Positions 1 through 7,861 of a stretch of 22,112 nucleotides of DNA are shown piece by piece. The translations under genes and the position numbers were made by a program. The notes under the pieces are model-generated. The model was not told where the DNA came from and made no database searches. It worked only from the letters and a program-made list of their open reading frames with translations. This DNA comes from a virus. Each line of letters opens with the position of its first letter. Position 1 is the stretch's first letter. The stretch spans positions 1 to 22,112 of the IMG/VR virus record IMGVR_UViG_3300027708_000320; one strand, given 5' to 3'.

Positions 1-1
1 C

Positions 2-1768
2 GGTGGGGTTACTGGTGCTGTTTCTGGTTCTGTTGCTGGCACTGCTATCAAAGGTGGTGACGCTAGTCAGATTGTTACCAACGCATTTGCTGCTGGTGTT
101 GGTGCAGGCGTGCAGGGTGTAATGCCTGACAACCCTGACGCAGGCAAGATCATTGGGACTGCTGCTAGGACGTACATATCTTCTGGCGGCAACCTTGATC
201 AAACGCTGTTGAACACTGCTGCAACTGCTGTTGGGACGCTTGATGACAAACGAACAACTCCTGCGCCTATAGAGTCAAGAACAGCAGACCAAATTACAAA
301 CCAAATTCTTTCTGAATCTGAAAAAGTTGGTCAAAACATCGGCGCTGGAACTCAGGTTGCCGCAGCCGATACTGGCACTGTAAGTGACTCGGTACAAGAA
401 CAATTAGTTAGATCAAATTTGACAGAAGATCAAAAACAAGATTTAGATGCTACTGGAGTTTATCTCGATGACAATGGCATTGTTAGAGATAAATTTGGAA
501 ATGAAACAGTAATGAGAATTGACGTTGGAGGGTCTGCAAGTTCCGGTGGAGAAACCGGAGACGCTTCTTTCAAGCGACTTATTGCGGTAGCGGGATTGAA
601 CCCAGAAGGAACTGCTTTGGCAAACAGCAGTTCTCCTGACGCAAAATTGGCATCATTGTTTGGATCTACAACTGGCGACATCAAAGACGTACCTCTTAAT
701 TTTTTTACAAGCGCTGTTTTTGATAATCCAGCTCAAAAAGAATCATATTTAACTGTTTGGATGAACGAGCTTAAAACCGCTTCTCCAGATCAAAAAACAC
801 AAATTCAAAAACAAATAAATGACATTCAAAACTCTAGTGTAAAACCTTCAAATGTTTTTGTTGCATTGTCGGGTAGTGAGGCAAGCGAAAGTGGCGGAGG
901 TGGAGGAGCGTCCGGTGGAGGTGGAGGAGCGTCCGGCGGAGGTGGAGGAGCGTCCGGCGGAGGTGGAGGAGCGTCCGGCGGAGGTGCAAATGCTTCGGGG
1001 GCCATTGACATTGGAAATGATATAGCACTTTCTGGTGAAGGATTGGTTGGAGCAGGAACGGGAGCCGGAGCAGGCGGCGCTGGAGATCAATATTTAACAA
1101 GCATAGGAACAGGCGGAAAATTTGGTTTAGGAGCTGATTTAGGAACCGGATTAAGGGGCGGAACAGGAACGGTTGGCGGTAACGGCACTGGAGCTGGGAC
1201 TGGAAATCTTGGATTTGGTGGCGCAGGAGGCGCTGGTACCGGAGACGGTGGCGCAGGTAATAAAACGGGCGGAGATGGCGCGGATACTGGCGTCGTAATT
1301 GGAGATGGTGGAGGAACGGGAGGTGGAGGTGACGGTAGCGGAACAGGTGGAGGAACAGGCGGAGGAACAGGTGGAGGAACAGGCGGAGGAACAGGTGGAG
1401 GAACAGGTGGAGGAACAGGTGGAGGAACGGGCGGAGATGGCGACGTAGGCGGAGATGGCGACGTAGGCGGAGATGGCGACGTAGGCGGAGATGGCGACGT
1501 AGGCGGAGATGGCGACGTAGGCGGAGATGACGACACTAAAAACACAACCGTCCAAGAACCTACAACACCTATATACCCTACTGTTACCCAAGTTCCTCGT
1601 CCTAGAAAACCAGTTCCTACGACGATCACGGGACCGAGTCCTGCTCGATTGCTAGCAGACGCTTTGTCTGCTTATAGACCAGCGGGTGCTGTAGAAGGGG
1701 TAGAATCCGGCAAGGAAAGAGAGCCTGTCTGGAACACAGAATCACTGCGAAACGCATTGGGGATTTAA
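2..1768 (+). CDS. Glycine-repeat virion-associated protein, 5'-truncated by the window edge
   Basis: The reading frame is open from the first full codon at base 2, so the gene begins upstream; the GTG at 110 is only an internal codon. About 588 residues are visible. The N-terminal part is Gly/Ala-rich (VTGAVSGSVAGTAIKGG), then comes an ordinary acidic/polar stretch, then three blocks of in-frame glycine repeats (GGGGGAS x4, GGGT x7, GGDGDV x5), then a Pro/Thr linker and a conserved-looking tail (PARLLADALSAYRPAGAVEG). The stop TAA is followed directly by the next ATG. Its place at the head of a run of coiled-coil virion proteins suggests a large structural or internal virion component. That role is inference, and I cannot assign a named family. 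Long proline-rich ORFs on the opposite strand are a by-product of GGN codons. Confidence 0.75.
   Translation, partial: GGVTGAVSGSVAGTAIKGGDASQIVTNAFAAGVGAGVQGVMPDNPDAGKIIGTAARTYISSGGNLDQTLLNTAATAVGTLDDKRTTPAPIESRTADQITNQILSESEKVGQNIGAGTQVAAADTGTVSDSVQEQLVRSNLTEDQKQDLDATGVYLDDNGIVRDKFGNETVMRIDVGGSASSGGETGDASFKRLIAVAGLNPEGTALANSSSPDAKLASLFGSTTGDIKDVPLNFFTSAVFDNPAQKESYLTVWMNELKTASPDQKTQIQKQINDIQNSSVKPSNVFVALSGSEASESGGGGGASGGGGGASGGGGGASGGGGGASGGGANASGAIDIGNDIALSGEGLVGAGTGAGAGGAGDQYLTSIGTGGKFGLGADLGTGLRGGTGTVGGNGTGAGTGNLGFGGAGGAGTGDGGAGNKTGGDGADTGVVIGDGGGTGGGGDGSGTGGGTGGGTGGGTGGGTGGGTGGGTGGGTGGDGDVGGDGDVGGDGDVGGDGDVGGDGDVGGDDDTKNTTVQEPTTPIYPTVTQVPRPRKPVPTTITGPSPARLLADALSAYRPAGAVEGVESGKEREPVWNTESLRNALGI
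893..976 (+). repeat. 21-bp tandem repeat, 4 copies, coding GGGGGAS
   Basis: Four near-identical 21-bp units (893-913, 914-934, 935-955, 956-976), differing only at a T/C third position, followed by a degenerate fifth copy that begins at 977. The unit length is a multiple of three, so copy-number change keeps the frame of the host gene. Confidence 0.95.
1346..1429 (+). repeat. 12-bp tandem repeat, 7 copies, coding GGGT
   Basis: Seven units of GGYGGAGGAACA (the last ends in ACG), alternating T/C at the third base. It abuts the 18-bp array at 1430 without a gap and is in frame with the glycine-rich protein. Confidence 0.95.
1430..1519 (+). repeat. 18-bp tandem repeat, 5 perfect copies, coding GGDGDV
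   Basis: Five identical units of GGCGGAGATGGCGACGTA (1430-1447 through 1502-1519), then a diverged partial copy to about 1534. Perfect identity between units suggests recent expansion by slippage or recombination. Confidence 0.95.
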
Positions 1769-2782
1769 ATGAATGAACTTAAAAGTTTGACCCGCATGGG
1801 TGGCGACCTTCGCAAGATTGCCCGTCTGTTGCAAGACAAGGGCAGGAAGGGTGACACTATCCTGGCGCATATCAATCCCCGTGAGGCTGCTCTCCTGCGT
1901 GAACACGGTGGGTCTGGCACTACCAACCCAGAGACGGGCCTGATGGAGTTTTACGAAGACGATTACGGCAATCCATTAGAATTGAGCGCACCACAAACTC
2001 CTGCGTTTGACACACAAGGATATGAAGGCGTTACTCTTCCTGAAACAGTGTCTGGACCACCTGCTGTTTCTGGGATTGATTTGACTAGCCAACCAAGTGA
2101 ATTTATTTCTACAGAAGATTTCAGACTTCCTGCCGGTCGTTTGTCTACGCAAACTGGCGCTCCAGCATTTGACGTATCTCGCGTTGCCCCTGACGTTGGC
2201 AGCTCTTATCAACTAAGTGGTCGAGACTATTCTTTAGCCAAAGCAGGCGTTCCTGAAGCCACAGAAAAACCTGAGAAAGGGATCCTAGACAGCCTCAGCG
2301 GTGGCGACAAGCTAAGGCTTGGTCTTGGTCTTGCCGGAGGGGTGCAGACGGCTCTGACAGCTCGTAAAGCTCGTGAAGGGGCACAGAAATACGCTCAACA
2401 GATCCGTGAAATTGGTGCGCCTTATCAACAGAAAGGTCTGGCAGAACAAGCTGCTGCTTCTCGCGGAGAACTCAACGCTGTCGGCCAGCAGCAGTTAGAG
2501 GCACAACGTGCTCGTGCTGCCCAGGCAGGCGTTGCCCGTGGTGGCGTAGGGGTGGCACAGCAGCAGAGGGCAGAGGAAGACCTGCGCCAACGTCTGCTGG
2601 CAGCGCAGCAGGACTTTGGGTTAAAGTTGTCCGGTATTGGCGATCAGTACACTGCCAAGGCCATCCAAGAAGGCATCCGTGCTGACGCAGAGATCTCGGC
2701 CATGTACGGGAACTACTTCAGCAACCTGACTCGACTGGCTGCACCAACGATCATTCAGTCTAACCAACCTGCCAAGGGGTGA
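1769..2782 (+). CDS. Phage virion-associated coiled-coil protein (337 aa)
   Basis: The ATG abuts the upstream TAA (TAAATG), with a GGGG ribosome-binding sequence six bases before it. The N-terminus (residues about 20-60) has a compact motif around GDTILAHINPREAALL and HGGSGTTNPETGL, which from memory recurs in uncharacterised phage virion proteins. A variable, low-complexity middle follows. Residues about 190-310 are Ala/Gln/Arg-rich and read as long alpha helices, probably coiled coil. It overlaps the GTG that precedes the next gene's ATG. Position between the glycine-repeat protein and two more helical proteins suggests an internal-virion or tail-associated part. The precise role is unknown. 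Confidence 0.8.
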   Translation: MNELKSLTRMGGDLRKIARLLQDKGRKGDTILAHINPREAALLREHGGSGTTNPETGLMEFYEDDYGNPLELSAPQTPAFDTQGYEGVTLPETVSGPPAVSGIDLTSQPSEFISTEDFRLPAGRLSTQTGAPAFDVSRVAPDVGSSYQLSGRDYSLAKAGVPEATEKPEKGILDSLSGGDKLRLGLGLAGGVQTALTARKAREGAQKYAQQIREIGAPYQQKGLAEQAAASRGELNAVGQQQLEAQRARAAQAGVARGGVGVAQQQRAEEDLRQRLLAAQQDFGLKLSGIGDQYTAKAIQEGIRADAEISAMYGNYFSNLTRLAAPTIIQSNQPAKG

Positions 2783-2784
2783 TC

Positions 2785-4587
2785 ATGGCTAGTTCTGATC
2801 TTTTTTTTACTGAGGCTTTAAACAAACCTATTCCTGCTTTGCGGGAAGGTACAAAGCCAACTAAGACGTTTGAAGCAGAGGCAAAACCACCTCAATCTGG
2901 GAACTTGCTTGAGAAAGAGATTACTGATTTTGGAGCGGAAGAAACTAGGCGTCTTAACCAAAACATTGATTTAACCAAGCAACTTGGTGACGCTCTTCTA
3001 AAAGATGCTGAAGGAAAGAATCTTCTTGCAATAAGAGAAAAAGAGTTACAGGCAAAACACGACAGGGAAAGAAAGCGTATTAGAGATGAGTTGGGAGAGA
3101 AATTCTACAACTCTCCTGATATGCAAGAGTTTAAAAAATTTGCTGATGAGTCAGCAGATAAGATGGTGTTTGTCCCTAGTGAAACCACAGCGCCTTTGCT
3201 AGGCATTGTGTTTGCAACTATTGGTGCAACCGGAATGTTGTTGGGTGGCTTGAGCAAGGGCAATGCTAAGTCGGCTCTGGCGGCTATGAACGGCATGGCA
3301 GAAGGATTTACCAAGGGCAAGGAAGATTTGTACAAGCAAGAGCGACAGACGTTTGACACCAACGTCAAGGCAATGAATCAGCGCATGGGCATCTTAAAGG
3401 CAAAACTTGATGTTGCCAGAGAGAAAATGAAGTATGACGCTGAAGCAGCCGATCTTGAAGCTAACGCAGCGTTTGCAGAAGCCGGTGCTGACTTTTTAAA
3501 GCAGAACAAAGACAAGTTTGGTCTGCAAGACACCATTTCCAAACTTGAAACCCAGATCAAACAAAATGAAACTTGGGCAAAGTTGGTAACAACCAAAAAA
3601 GCCGATGCGGTTGCAAAACTGTCTGATCAAAAATTTAAAGCGTATCAAGATCAGTTAAGAAATTCAGAAAGAGAGTTCTTGCAAAGTCAGCTATTAGAAA
3701 GCAGAGAAAGGCAAGCGGCCTCTGATCGCGCTCTTAGAGCAAGTATTGCCCAAGGACAACTTTCAAGCCAAGCTCAAGGAAGGGCAATTCAATTGCAACT
3801 TGCACAATTAAGGCTTAGTGAAGCTAATACAAGAAGAGATATTAAAGCATTGCAAGACATTGGTCCTGCACTAAGAAATATTGCTGTTAATTATCCAGAC
3901 GGCACTGCAAACAATCTGGTTGGTGCGTCTGCGGATGACAAAAAGAAAATTCAGGGTGCGTTTAGAGCACTTCAAGAATCAGAAGAAACAGCAGACTTTA
4001 TTGCAAAAAACCCCAAGGCTGTTGGTGCTTTGGCAAAACTTCGTAACGTCATTAAAGTTGATGCTATCCAAAGTTTAAAAAGCGACGATGAAACTCAAAC
4101 GGTTGCTGGAAAATCGGCAATTCTTGAATCACAAATTGATGCTGCTGCCAATAAAGGAATAGTTACCAAAGACGAAGCTGAAGCGGCAAAAATTCTTGAA
4201 AAAAGATTGTTTGGTCTTGCTCTTGCGGACGTTCAAGGTTCTGGTCAAAGAGGTTCTGTGTATCTTGATAGACAGTTTCAAAACCTTTATGACCAAGCAT
4301 CTCGTCCTGACACTTTATTAAAAGTCATTAAAGAAAGGTCTGGGGAAAACAATAGAAACCTTAAGATTTATAGGCTTGGCGTTGAAAGGCACGAAAACCC
4401 AGAATTGTTTCCGTTAACTTTGTCCGAAACGCAAAACGATTTTAACAGGTATATTCAAGAAAGGTCTCCGGCTCCTCGTCAAGATCACATTGAAAGACTT
4501 AGAAGTGATCCATCTCCAAAAATGAAAAAATTTTTTGATGAGGCGTATGGAGAAGGTGCTGCCAACAGAATTTTAGGATCTAAGTAA
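2785..4587 (+). CDS. Large helical virion/ejection-type protein (600 aa)
   Basis: I chose ATG 2785 (MASSDLFF) over the GTG at 2779, because AGGGG lies five bases upstream of 2785 and the GTG sits inside the previous stop region. Residues about 55-115 are charged and helical. One hydrophobic stretch (about 130-155, APLLGIVFATIGATGMLLGG) could cross or insert into a membrane. The following 200 residues are Lys/Glu/Gln/Ala-rich and coiled-coil-like. This architecture (long helices plus a single hydrophobic patch) resembles internal virion or DNA-ejection proteins of podovirus-like phages; that comparison is inference. Composition is AT-rich in its second half (two hand-counted 60-base lines near 4141 and 4441 are each 42% GC). 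Confidence 0.8.
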   Translation: MASSDLFFTEALNKPIPALREGTKPTKTFEAEAKPPQSGNLLEKEITDFGAEETRRLNQNIDLTKQLGDALLKDAEGKNLLAIREKELQAKHDRERKRIRDELGEKFYNSPDMQEFKKFADESADKMVFVPSETTAPLLGIVFATIGATGMLLGGLSKGNAKSALAAMNGMAEGFTKGKEDLYKQERQTFDTNVKAMNQRMGILKAKLDVAREKMKYDAEAADLEANAAFAEAGADFLKQNKDKFGLQDTISKLETQIKQNETWAKLVTTKKADAVAKLSDQKFKAYQDQLRNSEREFLQSQLLESRERQAASDRALRASIAQGQLSSQAQGRAIQLQLAQLRLSEANTRRDIKALQDIGPALRNIAVNYPDGTANNLVGASADDKKKIQGAFRALQESEETADFIAKNPKAVGALAKLRNVIKVDAIQSLKSDDETQTVAGKSAILESQIDAAANKGIVTKDEAEAAKILEKRLFGLALADVQGSGQRGSVYLDRQFQNLYDQASRPDTLLKVIKERSGENNRNLKIYRLGVERHENPELFPLTLSETQNDFNRYIQERSPAPRQDHIERLRSDPSPKMKKFFDEAYGEGAANRILGSK

Positions 4588-5936
4588 TGGCTGAAAAGAA
4601 TCCTTTTCTTGAAGACGCAGAACCAACAAGGGTTTCTGAAGGTGGGTTGACAGGTGCTTTAAAAGCTGCTGGCCGAGGTCTTTACGAATCAGTACCTTTT
4701 GTTGGGGAAAAAAAAGCTGAAGAGGCGGGATTGCCTCAGCCGTCAAATTTTGCTGAACGTCTTACTCGTAGAGCTGCTAGAAACTTGCCATATGCTTTGG
4801 CTGCATCTCCATTTGTTACACCAGCAGGTGCTGCATTAGGATTGATGGGAAGCACTGCATTAGGCCAAGCTGCTGAAGAAATTGGTGTACCAGAGTCTTA
4901 TCAACCAGTTGCTGAAATGATTGGCGGTGGTCTTGGTCCTGGTGTAAGAGGCGTTGCAGGAAGAACTCTTGGATACACTCAACCAGCACTTGTAGAGTCT
5001 TCTAAAAAAGCCGCAAAGGCTGGATATGAGCTTGGTCCATCATCTAGAGCAGAACGCGGGATGATGTATGGCGCAGGTCCAACAGAAGAATCTGCAATAC
5101 GAAATTTGGATAAGTTTACTAAAGATGCTGCTCAAAGAGCAGGAAATCCATTGCAAGCAGGAAAAGGAATAGACGGATCTTGGATTGCTGATACTTCAAA
5201 AAAACTATCAAACGAAGCTAACAGAATTTTTTCTGGTAAATCGTTTGCTACAACTCCTCAATTTTCCAATGACATTGTTAACATTGAAAGGGAAGCTGCT
5301 GGGATTTTTGGAGAACAAGGCAACGCAGTATCAAACTTGTTGGAAAAAAACATCCAAGGATATCGTCCGGGCGGTGCATTTACCCAACCAAAATTCAAAG
5401 CAGAGGATCTTAGATCTGCAATTGTTGATGTCAATGAAAGATTAATGGGTGAAGCTCCTGCCAACCAAAAAAAGGTGCTTTACAAGTTAAAAGATTCTTT
5501 AGAGAAACTTGTTGAAGACAACTTTAAATCTCTCAACCAACCTCAGTTTGTTAAAGATTACAACGACTGGAAAAGCAATTACCATTCGTTTGCAACAATA
5601 AAAGACTTGGTTCAAAGAGGAACAGGCATCACTGGTGCAAAACAAATTGATCCAGCAAAGTTAAAATCTTTGGTTGAATCAAGAACTGGTGGCAATCCAG
5701 TAATCAATCCTTTGTATGATAATTTAGCTGAGTTTGGAAATATACTTTCGGCAAAAACTGTTGCCGCTCCAAACATTGCACAAGCAGCATATAGAACAAT
5801 TACTGAAAGTCCTCTTGCTAGAGCGTTGGGTGGAGTGTTCCAACCTAGTGTTGCAAAACGAGGAAGCTCTGCTGCTGCTGCCGCTCAAACAATGGCCCCA
5901 GCAACTCAATACACCCAACAGAAACCAGAACAATGA
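4587..5936 (+). CDS. Virion/ejection-type protein with hydrophobic N-terminal segment (449 aa)
   Basis: The ATG overlaps the previous stop by one base (TAATG), with AGGA nine bases upstream. The first 60 residues are polar (MAEKNPFLEDAEP). Residues about 65-95 are Ala/Gly-rich and hydrophobic (YALAASPFVTPAGAALGLMG) and could insert in a membrane. The remainder is mixed alpha-helical with several WxxDTSKKLSNEANRIF-like amphipathic segments, ending in an Ala-rich, Gln/Thr-rich tail. With the two preceding genes it forms a tight three-gene block, as expected for proteins that assemble together, probably the internal or ejection proteins. No catalytic motif is visible. Confidence 0.8.
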   Translation: MAEKNPFLEDAEPTRVSEGGLTGALKAAGRGLYESVPFVGEKKAEEAGLPQPSNFAERLTRRAARNLPYALAASPFVTPAGAALGLMGSTALGQAAEEIGVPESYQPVAEMIGGGLGPGVRGVAGRTLGYTQPALVESSKKAAKAGYELGPSSRAERGMMYGAGPTEESAIRNLDKFTKDAAQRAGNPLQAGKGIDGSWIADTSKKLSNEANRIFSGKSFATTPQFSNDIVNIEREAAGIFGEQGNAVSNLLEKNIQGYRPGGAFTQPKFKAEDLRSAIVDVNERLMGEAPANQKKVLYKLKDSLEKLVEDNFKSLNQPQFVKDYNDWKSNYHSFATIKDLVQRGTGITGAKQIDPAKLKSLVESRTGGNPVINPLYDNLAEFGNILSAKTVAAPNIAQAAYRTITESPLARALGGVFQPSVAKRGSSAAAAAQTMAPATQYTQQKPEQ

Positions 5937-6130
5937 GCAAAAAACGTGGCATCAGCACAGACTTGGAGAGGGCTATTTCGGATATGCTGCGGGTGACGAT
6001 CTCCGACCCCGAGGCTAGTCTTGATGCTAAGATGAAGGTCATCGACCGTGCGCTCAAGTTGGAAGCCTTGCGCCTCAAGGACGAGGGTTCTGACTGGGGT
6101 ACTGGCTTTATGAATGATGATGACGAGTAA
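5933..6130 (+). CDS. Small conserved-type phage protein (65 aa)
   Basis: Starts at an ATGA overlap with the previous stop, so it is probably translationally coupled. It is a short helical protein (residues about 8-50 amphipathic, DLERAISDML and AKMKVIDRALKLEALRLK) with an acidic C-terminus (MNDDDE). No motif allows a function. Its place after the ejection-type block and before the membrane and lysis genes suggests a minor virion or chaperone-like factor, but this is a guess. Confidence 0.75.
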   Translation: MSKKRGISTDLERAISDMLRVTISDPEASLDAKMKVIDRALKLEALRLKDEGSDWGTGFMNDDDE

Positions 6131-6134
6131 TCTT

Positions 6135-6356
6135 ATGGAAGCTATTCAACTGATCAAACTAGCCTTGTCTGTGGTGACAGACAGGCTTATCACCATTCTG
6201 GCCCTGCTGACTTCGTTTGGTCTTGGGTGCTGGACGATGTGGGATCCAACGTGGGAGCGGGTGGGAACACTCGGCATCTATGTGATCTTCTGTTACCTTA
6301 CGATCAATGCCAAGGAGCATAGGAATGAAGAATCGAGTCCAGCAACGGGACCATGA
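6135..6356 (+). CDS. Two-helix membrane protein, holin-like candidate (73 aa)
   Basis: Two hydrophobic segments are visible: roughly LITILALLTSFGLGCWTMW and VGTLGIYVIFCYLTINA, separated by a short charged turn (DPTWER). The C-terminus is hydrophilic (KEHRNEESS). Start choice is uncertain: three in-frame ATGs begin at 6114 without a ribosome-binding site, while 6135 (MEAIQLIKLAL) has a weak GAG eight bases before it and gives a more usual N-terminus. Small size, two membrane spans and location a few genes before the lysozyme fit a class II holin or antiholin. It could equally be an unrelated phage membrane protein. Confidence 0.7.
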   Translation: MEAIQLIKLALSVVTDRLITILALLTSFGLGCWTMWDPTWERVGTLGIYVIFCYLTINAKEHRNEESSPATGP

Positions 6357-6540
6357 CGTCAACCAGCAGATAGCCAAGTCCACCCGTCCTCAGCTACCGC
6401 GAGACGGTAGTAGGGACATGGTACGTTGGCAGCCGGGTGAACTACCAAAGGGTGGCTTCCGCCCTGTTCTGCCCTTCTGTGAGGGTCCGTACGACACCAA
6501 GCAGAGTCCTACTCGCGGCGGCGGATCAAAGGTCTACTGA
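6325..6540 (+). CDS. Small basic/polar phage protein (71 aa)
   Basis: ATG 6325 is preferred over 6307, because GGAG (in AAGGAGCATAGGA) lies seven bases upstream. It overlaps the end of the membrane-protein gene in another frame. The protein is hydrophilic with Arg, Gln and Pro (KNRVQQRDHDVNQQIAK, ELPKGGFRPVLPF) and ends GGGSKVY. No domain is recognised. The stop TGA overlaps the next ATG (TGATG), so it belongs to the same operon. It may be a minor virion or assembly component; the function is unknown. Confidence 0.7.
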   Translation: MKNRVQQRDHDVNQQIAKSTRPQLPRDGSRDMVRWQPGELPKGGFRPVLPFCEGPYDTKQSPTRGGGSKVY

Positions 6541-6890
6541 TGGCTTACAACCAGGCTTTTTACCCCATGGGGAAGACGTTTGTTTTGTCGGGAAGTTCTA
6601 CTCTCGCAACATCCAACGTCTTCGCAGACAGTCCTTGCAGCCAGTATCTGTTTGTCAACCATGAGACGTCAGGCAGTCAACCGTTGTACGTCAGGATCTC
6701 GGCTACTGCTGGTGCTAATGCTGCCGTACCAACGTCTGTCACTCCTGGGTATGGAGTACCTATCAGGCCACAAGAATCAATTGTGCTGAGTGGGCCTCAG
6801 TGTTCTAGCGGCGCGAATGTGTTCATATCTTATATTTCTTCGTCTTCAACTCCGACCGTCTACGTCACTCCTGGCGAGGGTATGGGCTGA
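6540..6890 (+). CDS. Beta-rich phage structural-type protein (116 aa)
   Basis: TGATG coupling with the previous gene. The sequence is Ser/Thr/Val/Gly-rich with alternating hydrophobics (FVLSGSSTLATSNVF, GSQPLYVRISATAGANAAV, VFISYISSSSTPTVYV), the look of an all-beta domain such as a head-decoration, tail or fibre-associated protein. There is no signal peptide. It ends with TGATG coupling to the holin candidate. Placement between virion and lysis genes supports a minor structural role, which is inference from composition only. Confidence 0.75.
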   Translation: MAYNQAFYPMGKTFVLSGSSTLATSNVFADSPCSQYLFVNHETSGSQPLYVRISATAGANAAVPTSVTPGYGVPIRPQESIVLSGPQCSSGANVFISYISSSSTPTVYVTPGEGMG

Positions 6891-7384
6891 TGTTTGAAGT
6901 CTTGTCCGGCGGGATCTTTGGGTCGCTCATAGGCGGGTTGTTCCGTCTTGCGCCAGAGGTTTTGAAATGGCTGGACAAGAAGGATGAGCGCGCTCACGAG
7001 CTGCTGATGTTCCAGCGGCAGTGTGACCTTGAGCAGTTGCGTGGTCAGATCAAGCTCAACGAAATAGGAGCGCAGAGGGATGCGGCGATTGATGTTGGCG
7101 TTATGGACGCTTTCGGTGCAGCGATACAATCTCAGACGGAAATGGTTAAATCTGCTGGCGGTTGGGCCGCTTCTTTATCTGCTTCTGTACGCCCTGTTGT
7201 CACCTACTGGGTCTTACTGATCTGGTCGTTTGCTCATCTGTGGTTTGCCTTCTGCGCCTGGGAAGACAACAACAACCCTATAGAAGTGTTCAAGGTAATG
7301 ATGTCACCAGACTTCTCTGCGCTGGTGGCAGGCACGTTGAACTTCTGGTTTTTGGACAGGACTCTTGCCAAGCGTGGCTTATGA
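6890..7384 (+). CDS. Phage membrane protein, probable holin of the three-helix type (164 aa)
   Basis: N-terminus MFEVLSGGIFGSLIGGLF is Gly-rich and hydrophobic, followed by LAPEVLKWLDKKDERAHELL and a charged coiled-coil stretch. Two hydrophobic segments follow near the C-terminus: SVRPVVTYWVLLIWSFAHLW and a segment ending ALVAGTLNFWFLDRTL. From memory this layout matches phage or gene-transfer-agent holin-like proteins with a SVRPVVTYWV core. Its 3' end overlaps the lysozyme start by 20 nt, as is usual in lysis cassettes. It likely controls timing of inner-membrane permeabilisation, but the holin activity itself is inferred. Confidence 0.75.
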   Translation: MFEVLSGGIFGSLIGGLFRLAPEVLKWLDKKDERAHELLMFQRQCDLEQLRGQIKLNEIGAQRDAAIDVGVMDAFGAAIQSQTEMVKSAGGWAASLSASVRPVVTYWVLLIWSFAHLWFAFCAWEDNNNPIEVFKVMMSPDFSALVAGTLNFWFLDRTLAKRGL

Positions 7385-7820
7385 CCTGTCTATCGCTATA
7401 GAGTTATGCCAGCGTTTCGAAGGTTTTCGAGAGGCTCCGTACCTTTGTCCGGCCAACGTACCGACAATTGGTTTCGGTTCAACGATGTACGCGGACGGAA
7501 GGAGAGTGACTCTGCAGGACTCTCACATCACACGGGCGGAGGCTCAGGCTCTGTTGGAATCAGAACTGAGGCACACATATTTACCGGGTACTCTGCGCCA
7601 CTGTCCTGGGCTAGTGGCAGACAACCGAAGATTAAACGCGATCGTTGACTTCACCTACAACCTTGGCGTTGGCAGACTCCAGACGTCTACCCTCAAGCGC
7701 AAGATCAACGAACAGGATTGGGTAGGAGCAAAAGAAGAGTTGCTCAAGTGGAGCAAGGCAGGTGGAAAAGTCTTGCCAGGATTGTTGAAACGTAGACAAG
7801 CAGAAGCCTTGTTGTTGTAA
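7365..7820 (+). CDS. Endolysin, T4-type lysozyme (glycoside hydrolase 24)
   Basis: Hydrolyses the beta-1,4 glycosidic bond of peptidoglycan at lysis. The catalytic pattern is clear: E19 in CQRFEGFR, then C28 and T34 in YLCPANVPTIGFG. Spacings of 9 and 6 equal those of the T4 lysozyme triad E11/D20/T26, with Cys at the Asp position. The later motif AIVDFTYNLGVGRLQTSTL is typical of the fold, and the length (about 150 aa) fits a single domain. There is no signal peptide or SAR helix, so export would need a true holin, consistent with the overlapping upstream gene. Start is uncertain: TTG 7365 with GGA eight bases before, or GTG 7374. No spanin gene was seen. Confidence 0.92.
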   Translation: MPSVAYDLSIAIELCQRFEGFREAPYLCPANVPTIGFGSTMYADGRRVTLQDSHITRAEAQALLESELRHTYLPGTLRHCPGLVADNRRLNAIVDFTYNLGVGRLQTSTLKRKINEQDWVGAKEELLKWSKAGGKVLPGLLKRRQAEALLL

Positions 7821-7837
7821 CAATAGTATGGTATCAA

Positions 7838-7859
7838 GCGCCTGCCATCACGGAGGCGC
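7838..7859 (+). promoter_or_regulatory. Hairpin overlapping the ribosome-binding site of the phosphoesterase gene
   Basis: GCGCCT (7838-7843) is complementary to AGGCGC (7854-7859). The right arm contains part of the GGAGG ribosome-binding sequence (7852-7856) that precedes ATG 7862, so folding would mask it. There is no U-tract, so it is not a standard terminator. A translational control role is inferred. Confidence 0.4.
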
Positions 7860-7861
7860 AC

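Noticed and set aside
1087-1629. Minus-strand proline-rich ORF (180 aa)
   Set aside because: It is the reverse complement of glycine repeats; all frames of GGN repeats are open.
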